Shown here in pieces: positions 1 to 11,528 of a stretch of DNA of 64,000 bases (position 1 is the stretch's first letter; each line of letters opens with the position of its first letter). Below the pieces are notes generated by a model. That model was not told where the DNA came from. It made no database searches and was given only the letters and a program-made list of their open reading frames with translations. The stretch is from Eumeta japonica (Eukaryota > Arthropoda > Insecta > Lepidoptera > Psychidae), in NCBI GenBank assembly GCA_005406025.1, contig BGZK01000015.1:186001-250000 (forward strand), given 5' to 3'. A program made the translations under genes and the position numbers.

Positions 1-1011
1 AACGATCGGGGGTCAGCTGAAGATGTTGTCGACGGTAAAGGCGATGAGGTTTAACCATCAAGGTCTGTTAATTTTATTTTATATGCACTATCTGCGATTT
101 GTTTCTTCTTTTACTCTATGGTATTCTTTTTTTTTTGTTATTTTCTTTATGTAATTTGAGTAACAGTTTATTTTGTAATTCATATCATTATGTTATTTTT
201 TTCTGCAGGAACTGACGAAAACAGAGAAGCCATGACCATGCTCATAGAGAACACTCAGAATCTCATGCAAACGGTATGCCAATTCATTTTATTATGAAAA
301 AGAAAATGAATACCATTTTAATCTTTTCGATGTGCAGAAATATCCACATCTATTATAAAATCGACTTACAAATTTAAGCTTAATGGATCTAACGGTATTT
401 GAGCCTATAAAAAACCCACTATCATTAATTTCTATATATATTCTATATACTTATTCAATAACATATCAAACATAACGTATAACTTTCGACTCAATCGTTT
501 AAGTAGTCTGTCAGACTATCAATTTATATTCTCACACTTATTCAACTTAAGATGAATCTTTAGAATCATAGCAGCGAAGGTAGCACATGTAACTTGGCTT
601 TTTTAGTGAAACATAATTTGGGTATCCAAGTATTCGTATCTGTCATAATTAACAAGTAAACAGTTCATTAAAATAACACAATCCTAATACCTCATAACAG
701 TTTTGTCAACTCAAAAATAAAATCTGATGACTCAATTGTCGGATTATGGTGGTTTGCATAATAAATACATGTTAGGAATGATGGTTGTCTGTGATTTAAC
801 TCTCTAACAGCTGTTATCAGCTATTGATCAGGAAGCTTTCACACTGAAATACGTAGTTTTTAACGTTTTTTCAATGTATTTTATAATTGTTCTTTATCAA
901 ACACAGATTGAGGGGGTAGTGAAGGCAGCAGCAGGTGCATCTGTCAAGATCCGCTCGGAGCGTCGTTCGGGGAGTATGCGTTGGGTGCGCAAGCCCATGT
1001 ATTACAGCTAG
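1..1011 (+). CDS. Vinc: Vinculin, last three coding exons (5' end outside window)
   Basis: Vinculin is a cytoplasmic adaptor that links cadherin and integrin adhesions to F-actin. Three exons are visible: 1-62 (begins mid-codon, donor gtctgt), 209-273 (after ttctgcag, donor gtatgc) and 907-1011 (after acacag, ending in TAG at 1009-1011). Phases join cleanly: the single G at 62 completes a glycine codon with 209-210, and exon 3 enters in phase 0. The peptide carries QLKMLSTVKA, then TMLIENTQNLMQ, then MRWVRKPMYYS. From memory these match the end of the vertebrate tail domain (QLKILSTVKA, the AQNLMQ helix, LRWVRKTPWYQ), where the actin- and lipid-binding helical bundle and C-terminal arm lie. 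About 75 residues of the expected roughly 1,000 are inside the window. Introns are short (146 and 633 bp). Identification rests on remembered homologues, but the motif order is distinctive. Confidence 0.93.
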
Positions 1012-1500
1012 AACAATATTGTTCTAACTGTAGAATATCTGAATTTCTGAATAGCATTAAAATTATTTATAAATATATAGAAACAAATTTATTACAAATT
1101 TATTCCTGGAATCGTTTACTAATAATTGGAATTTATTCAGTAAGTTAAAATATGTTTACAATCTGTTTTTATTTAGTCAATATATTCCCTATATTGAAAA
1201 ACAAGGTAGTTTACAAACATTATCCAAAGATAGGTGCATAAATGTTAACATGGTGGCAAATGCCAAAATTTCGTATAATGTAGTAATAGTATAATGAAAT
1301 GGTATCTCATACCATTTCATTATACTATACACTTAAGAGATTTAAAGTGCCATATTTTTTAAATTCATGTTACTAATTTAAGTCAATATTTAAAATTTTA
1401 TTTTTGATACATTTTCTTATTAATGTGCAAACTGTAACGATATTTTTTTGAAATAAATTGTAAGAAGGGCGAGAATGTTACCTAAATATAATAAATAAAT
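1012..1500 (+). promoter_or_regulatory. Vinculin 3'UTR with polyadenylation signals
   Basis: AT-rich sequence directly after the vinculin stop codon. Canonical AATAAA hexamers occur at 1452-1457 and 1490-1495, so the transcript probably ends near 1.47-1.52 kb. The UTR also holds a perfect stem-loop at 1286-1328. Confidence 0.6.
1286..1328. repeat. Perfect 20-bp inverted repeat in vinculin 3'UTR
   Basis: Arms 1286-1305 and 1309-1328 are exact reverse complements separated by the three bases ctc. If transcribed within the vinculin mRNA this would form a 20-bp hairpin about 125 nt upstream of the first AATAAA. Confidence 0.85.
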
Positions 1501-2254
1501 GCATAGTTTTTATATAATTTGTTGTTATCATTTTTTACAATTAGATACCTAGTTCAGACATAAGTTACTCCCAGTGGCCGCATCCTAAAAACTGCCATCA
1601 CCTTATATATACATTTGAACCGCTGCCGCCAGCCGAAGTCCAATATCCATGTCATGTCCAAACAAATATTGAAACAGATTTGTCTGAAAAATGTGCTTAA
1701 ATGTCACAACAGCAGCCTAGCTAGGAGGCTATTTGTCCAAACGCTCTTAGCACATGGTTCTCGAATTTAAAACGATAACATACCACTTCTATCCTCTATG
1801 CTCTGTGGTGTCTGCGTTAAAACTGCCTTTTCATTACCTTTACAAACAAATACGGCTAAACTACAGACCTTACTGCAGCTGGATTCGGACGGACTGTCAC
1901 TTGCTTTTAGCCATTCCTAGACAAAGACTTAAGAACAGAGACAGACAATGAAGTGATCCTGTAAGGATTCCTTTGAAATATGAAAGTCGAAAAACCTAAC
2001 TAATGCCTCGAGAAGAGTAGAGTATTAAATTTCACTACACAGCTATATCGAAAAGAAAATTCGTCAAATTACATGAAATGGCCGTAAATAACTCTAACAG
2101 CATAAAAATAACAAATTATAATGGAATGGTGTGATATGGAATGACGTGATAGAACAAAGGACTATTTCAATTCAAAATCTAGTATTTATAAATATGTTTT
2201 GCACTTTTCTAAACGTCTTCAAGCTCAATTCTTTCCTTGCTATTGTTAGGGTTA

Positions 2255-3149
2255 AGGAATCCTAATAATTACAAAAAAGGTATTGTGTACGGACCCAAAG
2301 GGTGCCAACGGAAGCCCATTACTAAGTCCCTGTCCGTCCATCAACCTGTCACATAGTATGTATTACTATGGCCGCTATGACAAATAATAAAAATAAAATA
2401 AAGTTAAAAATTAAAGGAGGTCCCTATACAAGAAACATATTTTTATAATTTTTTTTCATATTTTTAGGATTCCATACCCACAGGCGTCAACGGGACCCTA
2501 TAACCAAGGGTTACTGTCCTACCATCCGTCTGTCACAGGGCTCTATCTTTTGAACTCTTAATAGATAGACACTTGAAATTTTAAGTGTATTAGGGCCATC
2601 CATAAATTAAGAGACACGTTAGGGCAGGGGTCAACGAAATGTTACAATGTGTGACAAGGTGCTGGGTTAAAAGCTTTGTGACGTCACGTTTTGTGCAATA
2701 ACTAAAATATTTGACTTTTATGTTAATTTTATTAAGATTACTATTAATGTAAATACAAGAAATTTGGAAAAACAGCTGTTTAAATTTTATTACTTCTAAA
2801 TATAAAATTGAAAAAAAAAGACGTCACTCCAAGAGGTTCAGGTTTTCTCTAGTGTGACTATCTGTGACAAGGACGAGGGGGAGAAGGGTGAAAATACCTT
2901 AAAATTTATGTGACGTAATTTATGGATGGCCCCTTACTATGTCTGCTATAACGAAAAATAATAAAAATGAAATAAAGTTAAAAATGAAACGTGAGGATCC
3001 CCGAAACGTGTTTTGTCGGCATTTCCTGTTCGATTTTAATTTTCTTTCTTGTTTTCCATTAAATATCTAAAAAAATATGTAGTGTTAAATATTGCAACCC
3101 AACAAAATACTGTAACCCTTTGTGTGCGAGTCCAACTCGCACTTGGCAG
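2255..3149 (-). mobile_element. Two adjoining copies of a lepidopteran-type dispersed repeat
   Basis: Read on the minus strand, the right-hand copy starts near 3149 with CCAAGTGCGAGTTGGACTCG. It runs through an AT-rich ATTTTTATTATTT-type core and ends near 2467 in sequence resembling GTCCCGTTGACGCCTGTGGG plus GGAATCCT. A second partial copy of the same 3' half follows at 2255-2450 (acggacccaaagggtgccaa on the plus strand). A plus-strand copy lies at 20321-20680. I recognise this from memory as a very common lepidopteran repeat but cannot assign its class. The right-hand copy is split by a MITE at 2593-2933. Confidence 0.65.
2593..2933. mobile_element. PIF/Harbinger-like MITE, TTA target duplication
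   Basis: The left end GGGCCATCCATAAATTA and the right end TAATTTATGGATGGCCC(C) are inverted repeats, flanked by TTA at 2590-2592 and 2934-2936. The 3-bp TTA duplication and this type of end fit the PIF/Harbinger group. About 341 bp with no coding capacity. It interrupts a dispersed repeat whose two halves rejoin across the insertion, so it arrived later. A relative lies at 23945-24254. Confidence 0.8.
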
Positions 3150-3960
3150 TTTTTTTGACGTAATAACGTCTTATATATCAATGAATGTCGGATGCACGCA
3201 CGAAAAAGCATGACTCATTGTCGCGTTCTGCCTGAGCCGATCGTGCGAGCGGGAGCGTGGAACGAACGATCTCTCTTCCACTCCATCGGCCGATGCGTCC
3301 GAGTAGAAGAGAGACAGCGGCCGCACACGACCTACACGTGAACTGTTTTATCAACTGTTTATAAAGTGAAGTGAAAAGATAATGTGGTTTTTATTGTTTG
3401 TTACAACAAAACTTGCGGCAAGTGACAATAATTAAAATCAATTCATAAGTGTGCAATTTTTCATCAATGTTTTCTTATGACGTTATCACGTACAATTATC
3501 GCTCGTAAACCGACTTTACAGACAACCAATTTTTTTGTCTTTAAGACTATTTTGTCAGATTTTCAAACACCCAAAGCGAGAGCATTACTGTCCCACCATT
3601 TCAAACTTAAAGAGGTGGAAATAGTGTGTTCGGTTTTGATCGTTCCACTGCAGAGGCATCGAGAGTAGCCACAATTTATTTAAGGGCGAGTGGCTTGGGT
3701 CTTAGCTCTTCACGTCAGTCCAGCGTGGGTTGCAGACAGTCAACGACTGTGACAATGATAAAGTCCTGGACCGACGATTTGATGTGTTTTTCGAGGCACG
3801 AGGTGAATGATTTAACTGAAACTGACAACTCATTGGTCAATTCTGTTAACTCTAGTCCTGGACGAATCCCGAACCTAGTACCTTTTAGTTGGATGGCAAA
3901 GTTTCTAATTAATGAGCCGAACTAGACAAAGTATTATGTAGAATTATGTATGGTAAATAT
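3150..3960. other. GC-richer stretch with no assignable gene
   Basis: The part at 3180-3340 is GC- and CpG-rich with purine runs and could be an old promoter or element end. An open frame at 3626-3925 shows no motif I recognise. It may be the 5' part of the repeat protein remnant that follows, but nothing visible proves this. Confidence 0.3.
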
Positions 3961-4027
3961 ATTGCTTAAACAGATTAAAAATGTTCATCTTAATTTTTCC
4001 AGGGATATAGTTCATAAATAATATATT

Positions 4028-5387
4028 AACACTGGTCAACAAAATTTTGTAACAAGAAGTGCTTTTAGTCATTTTGAATTACCTACCTACCCTTATTTTA
4101 TCAACATATTTATTTTGATTCCATCAGGTCTCGTTTTCATGTTTCAACTACTACACACAAAAATGAAAATTAACTGTTCTTATTTCACTATCGCATTCAA
4201 AGAATTTATTTATTTGACGAGCGTAGGGTTTTGTTCTGTTCACAGAGTTAAGTGATTCTTAAATAATATCAAAAAAGTATAAAAATTATCCTAGCAAGTT
4301 ATGTTCCATTTGTGGTGATATTACTTTTAAAACTCAGTGAAGAAATTTGATACCACTAGTAACTAAGTTATACGAACAGTATTTTGGCTTTGCCATCAGA
4401 CAAGAAAAAGCATGGGTTCCGCATATCTGTGGTGTTACATATGTGGGTCTTCTTACTGGATGTGCGAAAAGATCTCGATGTATGCCTTTTACAATCCCCA
4501 TGATTTGGACGGAACCAACAAACCACTCATATGATTGTTATTTTTGTCTTACTGACACAAAGGTCATTACAATTAAAACAAAAAGTAAAATTAAGTATTT
4601 TGTCCTGCCATCGGCTAAAAGACCGATCCCTGATAGTGAAGATCTACCTGTTCTAGAACAACCTCAAACTTCCGATCTGACCGCTACGCCAGAAACAATC
4701 GAAAACAATACATTAAATCCTGACTTTCAAGAAGCTTCCTCATTCTCATCTAATGTGCCACATCTACTATCTCAAGATCTTAATGATTTAGTACGTGACT
4801 TAAATTTGTCCAAACAAGCAGAACTTTGGGGCTCTCGCTTGAAGGGATGCAATTCTTTAAACAATCTAAAACAAAAGTATGTTACTTTCACAATTGAGAT
4901 GAAAAGCTAAAGTTTTTTTTTTCACAAGATGATCAGTTTGTATTTTGTAATAATGTTTATTAAGTGAAGAAAATAAATTTTCTTCACTCACATTTAGACT
5001 TCTTTCCTGAACATTTGGGCACTGTCAGCGATGAACTCATTGAAAGATTCCACCAAGATATTTCTAGCATACAAAAACGATATCAGATCAAGTGGAGTCC
5101 ACTTATGCTAGCGGAATACTGTTGGACTTTGAAACGAGATGTACTTGAAGTAAAATATAGCCGAAAATTATAAACCTACATTTATATTAATGTTTCAATA
5201 CATCGAAATAACTTCTTTTTGTAGATAAAATGTTGAAATTTCAAAAATTTTACAGAATGTATTTACAAAAAAAACTATTCGTATCTGAAGCATTCTAATT
5301 TTATTTCTAGCATCATTATCGTTGTCCTAAACATAACTAGACAAAAGTTTTCACGTTACATGCAAAGTGTTTTTTTAACCAGTGTAA
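4028..5387 (+). pseudogene. Decayed copy of a multi-copy arthropod repeat protein, inverted ends
   Basis: Two open stretches, 4347-4907 and 4964-5170, carry pieces I recognise from a protein family repeated in many arthropod genomes. The first has EQYFGFAI, then KAWVPHICGVT, then MIWTEPTNHSYDCYFCLT (a Cys/His-rich module), then DLNDLVRDLNLSKQAELWGSRL. The second has INFLHSHLDFFPEHLGTVSD, then ERFHQDISSIQKRY and LAEYCWTLKRD. The long middle portion of the family protein between them is missing, so this is a deleted and probably dead copy. The block starts at TTAA|CACTGGTCAACAAAA (about 4028) and ends with the reverse complement of ACACTGGTTAAAAAAA (about 5387). This suggests terminal inverted repeats and possibly a TTAA target, although the right flank reads TAAT. 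Function is unknown; mobility is inferred from copy number and the inverted ends. Confidence 0.6.
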
Positions 5388-6189
5388 TTTATTAACTACC
5401 ACTGTTTATGTTATTGTAGCTTTCTGTGACTGTTACAAACGACACAAAAAAGCATATTTTATAAACTTTACATTGTATTTGTTATGTTTTCTCAAATTAT
5501 GAAATGAAATACACTGACATAGTGAAAAATCTTAATTTATAATTTCACAATATTAGATAAAAGATTATATTGCCAGATATGAAATTTCTAAATGTAAAAG
5601 ATTCACAGTGTTAATAATCTAATTTAATATAAACATAACAAATCACATAAATAAGAATTACGACATCAAATTGCAATGGATTAATCAATGTATTTAGCAA
5701 TTATTGCATCCACTGACTGAAGAATGAGTAAAAAAAGTAAAGTGATTTAAAATTGTTCATAGATGTTTTGTATGAAAGAAACTTTTGAATTATTGAATAA
5801 AAAAATCAAAATCCTCTTTGTGAATTAAATTTAATTCATCTAGTGTGGCCCATTAACAAAAAAAATATTGTCTATTAATTTATCATTCAGTAAAAACAAT
5901 CACAAATACCATCTTATAAATAAATGGAACAATGCTAACTCAAAGGCTTAATATTTAATTACTTCAATTCATAGTATGTAGAACAAAAAAAAACATTAAA
6001 GAATGCTATTACAAGGTTTAAATTTTACATCTTTTTGGAATATAAATCTGTTTTGTCAAAATTACCTATATTGATTTGACAATTTAAAAATAGATAATTA
6101 AATCTATTTCTTAAAGATACATGCAAATAATATATTATTTCACATCTGGCAATTACATACTTAAGTGGGCTTATCATTAAACCTTAATA
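5388..6189. other. AT-rich intergenic sequence downstream of SmG
   Basis: Nothing recognisable apart from AT-rich sequence. It should contain the SmG 3'UTR (minus strand). An ATTAAA-type poly(A) signal on the minus strand occurs near 5950. Confidence 0.4.
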
Positions 6190-9100
6190 CTATATTCTAT
6201 CTAGCGATTCCAACATGATGATACTGTTGCCTCTTATTACCTGAAAAAAGTAGAAATAAGATTAGCATATTTTAATATAAATTAGTTATGAGGACATAAT
6301 GTCTATTTCAAATATAGACAGATCATAATTTTTTAATATGAACCACCGCAATCACATTTAACTTGTTCAAATAATATGTGAACATGTCATATGAACACAT
6401 GAAATAAGAAATATAGGGATATTGAGCTGATATATAAAAAAAAATGTAAAATCTACAAAAAGATCAAATTTTGAAAAATATCTCTAAAATACTGAATTTC
6501 AAACTGAGTATTTTTGAGATTATAAAAAATACTCAATCAAAAATGAACATAATTATGAAAGGTGAGAATATTATCCAAAAATGGAAAAAAGAACTCTTCT
6601 CAAGTAACAAATCTACTCCCATTTTGACCCCTTTAAAAGTTGGTTTTCCACAATTTTCTTGTTGTAACGGAATTTAAAAAAAAACTTAAGTTGAAACACA
6701 ACTGTATATTCTTTTTTATTTGAATCTTCTTAGGGCTGATAAATCGGTAACTCATGCGACCATAGAATATGTAAGGAATTTCACATCCTTCATAGTGAAT
6801 GAAAACATACATTAAAATTCCTGTCACATTAGTACAGCCCACCTGCAGAAGCATAACAATGGGATAATAAAAAATAGATAATATTAATAGCTATTGTGAC
6901 ACATCAATGAATGAATAGTACAACATAAATAGCTTTGCAGTATTATAATTAGGTCTCTCTGAAGAATAAAAAACATAAGTTATCTAAATCAATTTCTATA
7001 GAGAAATAATGTATACAAGGAAAATTATCCTACTGACAGTTAACTTAAGTAATCAATCAAATGAGAAAAGTGTTGTACCTTAATATTAAATATTATCAAA
7101 AGTGCATTTAAAGAAGAGTGACAGTGCATTTAAAAGGAAGAAGTTTTTTTTGTATATTGTAAGTAAAAAGTTGCAGTAAAATCTCTTTGACTGGGCTGTT
7201 TGTATTTGGCTACTTTTGATATCATTGAATAGATGATATTTAAAAAAATTAAAAGTTAATGGTGTCCTACCATTTTACAATTTTCTGTCCACTGAAATGA
7301 GTAATGTAGAAATTCAATACATTTATTTGATAAGTTTTATTACAAAAAAGGGAAAAATGCGACACATACAGCGAAAAATATTTAAGACGCTTACCGACCT
7401 AATGCTTTTTCGGTAAGAGTAGCACAAAACTGGTTCAAGCGTTTTCAGTCCAGTAATTTTAATGTCCAAGGTGAAATTCGCTCTGGTCGACCTTTTATGG
7501 ATAAAGTAATGCCATTTTGAAAAAAGTAGAACAAGATCAGAATAATAGTTCTCAGGACATAACTGAAGAGCTGAGGAATGACCATAAAACAGTTTTGACC
7601 CATTTCAAAAAAAGCTGGATACACAAGAAGACTTGATACTTGAGTCCCACATGAGCTCACTGAAAGAAATCTAATGAATAGTGTACTCATTTGTGATTCT
7701 CTATTGAAATATAATAAAACTGAACCGTTATTGAACAGGTTAAACACTGGTGCCGAGAAATAGATTATCTACGACAAGAACATGCAAAAAAGACCATGGC
7801 AAGCTAGCTTCACAGACTATAGCGAAACCCGGATTAACTCACAATAAGTTGCTATTGCTGCTATGTAATACACATAGACCTTTTAATGTCAGACAAAACC
7901 ATCAATTCAGACCTTTACTGTCACTAGCTGATAAGATAAGCAAGGAGTAAAGAAAAACGGCCGGAATTGATGAAGAGAAAGGGTGTAGTTTTTCACCATG
8001 ATAATGCCAGACCACACATCTTCAGCCACACAACAAATATTGAGAATTCTGTTGGGAAGTGTTAATACATCCACCATATAGCCCTGACCTTGCATTCTCA
8101 TAATTATGAGAATGAATTCTTTAGGTAGTGCTAGTTTAACATCAAGAGAGGACTGTCAAAACTATTTTTCAGTTTTTTTGATCAAATGTCCCAAAATTGG
8201 AAAATGGGAATATATTACTACCTACAAAATGGCAACAAGGTGTTGAACAAAATGGCATACATATTGTAGTTAAATATAAATAAAATAGAATGAAAAATTA
8301 TCTTGAATTTATATATAAAAAATGAAAAAACTTTTCATCGACCCTTATATATTTGAAAGTGATACAACTGTAACTTTATTAAATTATCAAATAAATTTAT
8401 TATTATTTTTGATATAATTATCAATCAATACAAAAATATTTGTTACTGCACCTGAATCAATATAATCTATCATCACTATCCATCCAATATTTTTTATTAG
8501 AAAAACCTTAAAATTATTTAAAAAGTTGAAATTGATCACAACTGCTTTAAAATAAATTTTAGATTATTAGATTTTCAAGCATTAAAAAAATAATTGTCAT
8601 AAAATGATTGGATTATAATGGGCTTCCAACTAAGATTATTTTTTTTTACTTTATCAAAATATATAAATTAATTTTAAAGTATTTATGAGGAATGAAAAAC
8701 CTGTAAAAAATTATATTTAATAATACATTTGTATTGCTTGTTAGACACTTAATTATATTGTTGTCAGGTCAGATTTCTCATTTCATGCAGAGGACAACAC
8801 TATCCCTTTTTTTTTTTATTTTAGGTTAAGTGGTTTGGAACTTTTTATCAAAATACTAATAATAAATTTTCACAGGATGTGTTGAAGGAGTCTGCATGAA
8901 GTTTGAAGGTCTTGCTTAGTAAAAATTTATAAAAATATGTTTCAATGAAAATGAAACTAATATATACAATTTATGTTAATTTTACACAGAAAATTATTAA
9001 TAAATGATACATTATTTGGATGGTATTGAATCAGACCACCCCAAATTGACAATTTAAATAATAAAAAAAAAAAATGTATTTATGTTGCAACTTTAGTAGT

Positions 9101-11528
9101 GTATATTTATATGCATACACTAAAATATTTATCAAAACACTAATGACTTTGTAGATTATTATGCCAAAGGGTTGTTAATGTACATTTATGCCAATTTAGA
9201 AACAATGTTCGAGCAATGGTTAAGCATACTCTACGATACAAAGATTGAATGGTTTGATTTCGTTTGAGTCAGAAAGTAGTTGAGAAGTTCACCAGTATCT
9301 AGAATCAAATCCGATACCTTCTGGTTTTAAGGAAACATTCTCAACCACTCCGCCACCACCATTTTGTGATTATTTGAATTTATTAGTAAAAATACATTGT
9401 TTAGTTTTTACTTCGATGTAAGAATTAATTAATTTCTTAGTAAATACTTAACTAATAAAAGCAATGAAATGCTCAATAGGTTTTTTATGACAAACTAGGT
9501 TTTTCAATAAATGTAGAAATAATGATATTATGATTTGAGTGTAAGGTTCTACAATTCCATTAATTAATACTAGTAACTTTAAAAACATTATATGCCCAAA
9601 TTCTGATGGTTCATCTCATGAAGGCAGGTGACACTTGGATGTGTTGGTGTCTGATACATGCATGATACAATTAGGAGTATATGCAAAAATTCCACCATTA
9701 TTGTGTGATCAACAGATGGGATTACTTGTGTCTATTGTTTTTACAAATTGTTTTTTTATAAGTACAGGCAGATGGCTACCAAAAACCAACTTATCATTCA
9801 TAGTGAGGTAAATAAATATACAAATTTTAAGTATATTATATTTACAAAAAAAAAACCAGTAATAATAACCGAATGACAAAGGCTTTTGTAGTAACAAATT
9901 GTAAGATGGAGCTATATGAAATAGTAAAAAAAATAAAAATAGTTACCTCGCTTACAAAATTGATAAAATAATTAAAAGTAAAGGGTTTAAAGTTTTGCAT
10001 TTTCCTCCTTACCACATAGAACTAAATACAATTGCAAATATAAAGGATATTGTAAAAACTTACACAGCTTCATGAAAGATTGCTCAAAATATGGGAAGTA
10101 TCGAAAATTTAATATTGTAAAGTATTGCCAATGTCACTGATGAAAATTGGATAAAAACCTGTATGGATGTGGAGAAAGCAGAATATATGAAGTATTTTGA
10201 TTCTGGCTTTAAATTAATTATAAATATACATGATGATAGGGATAATAATAACAGAAAAATTGGCTCAGATAATGTGTCGTCATTTGATTCTAATTGACAA
10301 TCATGTACATAGTCATATATAGTATGTGTAGTGAATACAAACCGCTAATCTAACAAAAAAAAATGCAATACATAAAATTTATTCTTATAATGGGGGTAAC
10401 TTTATTTGCATCAATGCACCATACATGAATAGGGATACCAACTCATTCAAGGATCACCTGCCTTCGAGAGATGGACTATTAGTAATTATTGTTTTAGTTA
10501 AGTAATAAAACTAAAAATATGTGCACATACCACCATGCCAATATTGTTGCGCTGGCCATCTTTGCACTCCTCAACACTCTCATCCACCACTAGGTTCATG
10601 AATGGGTCGAACCCTCTCAATACACCAGTCACTGACCGGCCTCCATTCAATTTTATTGACAATTTCTTATCCATAAATCTGGAAAAGCAGAATAGATAAT
10701 GCTTGATAATTTTCGTGTTTGTGAATTAGTATTCACAATTTATATGTTATCACACAAATAGTAATAAGAATAACAAGTTAATTAATAATATATTATCAAT
10801 AAAACAAAACATAGACAGATATACATATCTATGTCAAATGGTCTCTGCTGGTATTTATCACTCCAAATAAATAAAGCCTTATGCACTTTATTTCCAATCT
10901 GAACTCAATTTCTAAAATATGACTAACATAAATTTGATACTATGAAAATATCATATAACACTTTCTTGAATGTTAAATACATTTGATTAGCAGTAAATTG
11001 AGTGAGAAAATTCCTACATATTAAAAAAAAACATTTCTATACATAATAAATAATATTTTCAGTTCTAGGGCTTTTCAATATTTGCATATTGTCTTGCTAG
11101 TCTAATATTTAAAAATAAAATATCAAGCATTTCTTTTCAAACTAATAATAAATAACCACTCAGTTATAATAATGTTACTTCTTATGCGATATGGATAGTC
11201 AAAGATAATAGATAAATATCATAATTCACCTATATTATACATTTCCTAAATTTCTTACATGTAAAAAAGCTGCTTCATTAAAACGAAAATAGATAAAAGA
11301 ATTCACTTACCATTCAAAGTATAGATTAAAAGCTAAATAATGTTAAATTCAATGTGACAATTGTGGTTACAATTAGAATTTAATTTGAATCTCTTAAATG
11401 AAAAACACCTAACATCATTTACAAAAGGAATAAAGGAAGAAATAGGTTAGATTTCATAGCATGTGATAAATCGAAACAAAAATTACACTAACTTACTTTT
11501 TCAACTCTGGAGGATGAGCCTTCGACAT
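6190..11528 (-). CDS. SmG: Small nuclear ribonucleoprotein G (SmG), three exons
   Basis: SmG is one of the seven Sm proteins that form the heteroheptameric ring on U1, U2, U4 and U5 snRNAs, and so it is part of the core splicing machinery. The exons on the minus strand are 11528-11497 ([11 protein letters not shown], donor gtaagt), 10678-10531 (starting [18 protein letters not shown], donor gtatgt) and 6240-6190 ([19 protein letters not shown] at 6192-6190). Splice phases agree: AA+A rebuilds a lysine, and the second junction is in phase 0. The total is 76 residues, the same as I recall for human SNRPG, with which it aligns almost without gaps. The Sm1 motif runs through [20 protein letters not shown]. 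The Sm2 motif is [12 protein letters not shown], with the RGN turn that contacts RNA. Intron 1 is 818 bp; intron 2 is 4,290 bp and contains a dead mariner and a tRNA-like SINE head. The start is divergent from the unidentified gene at 12769. Confidence 0.96.
7140..8345 (+). pseudogene. Dead mariner transposon inside SmG intron 2
   Basis: Near full length but riddled with frameshifts and stops. Recognisable transposase pieces, in order, are the helix-turn-helix region around 7520-7620 ([18 protein letters not shown]), [11 protein letters not shown] near 7660-7690, the PGL segment at about 7825, a [14 protein letters not shown] block at 7990-8020 carrying the second catalytic Asp, and a [13 protein letters not shown] block at 8067-8095. 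It is oriented opposite to SmG. It shares 5' and coding sequence with the copies at about 28985 and 55470, so all three belong to one lineage. The 3' end resembles CTTTTCATCGACCCTTATA. No intact frame remains. Confidence 0.85.
9272..9360 (-). repeat. tRNA-Ser-like SINE head or tRNA pseudogene
   Basis: On the minus strand the sequence opens GGTGGTGGCGGAGTGGTTGA. This contains TGGCGGAGTGG, a good match to the polymerase III A box, and is followed about 45 bp downstream by GATTTGATTCT, a degenerate B box. The layout resembles a serine tRNA head. I see no clean acceptor stem, so a SINE head or pseudogene is more likely than a functional tRNA. Confidence 0.45.
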
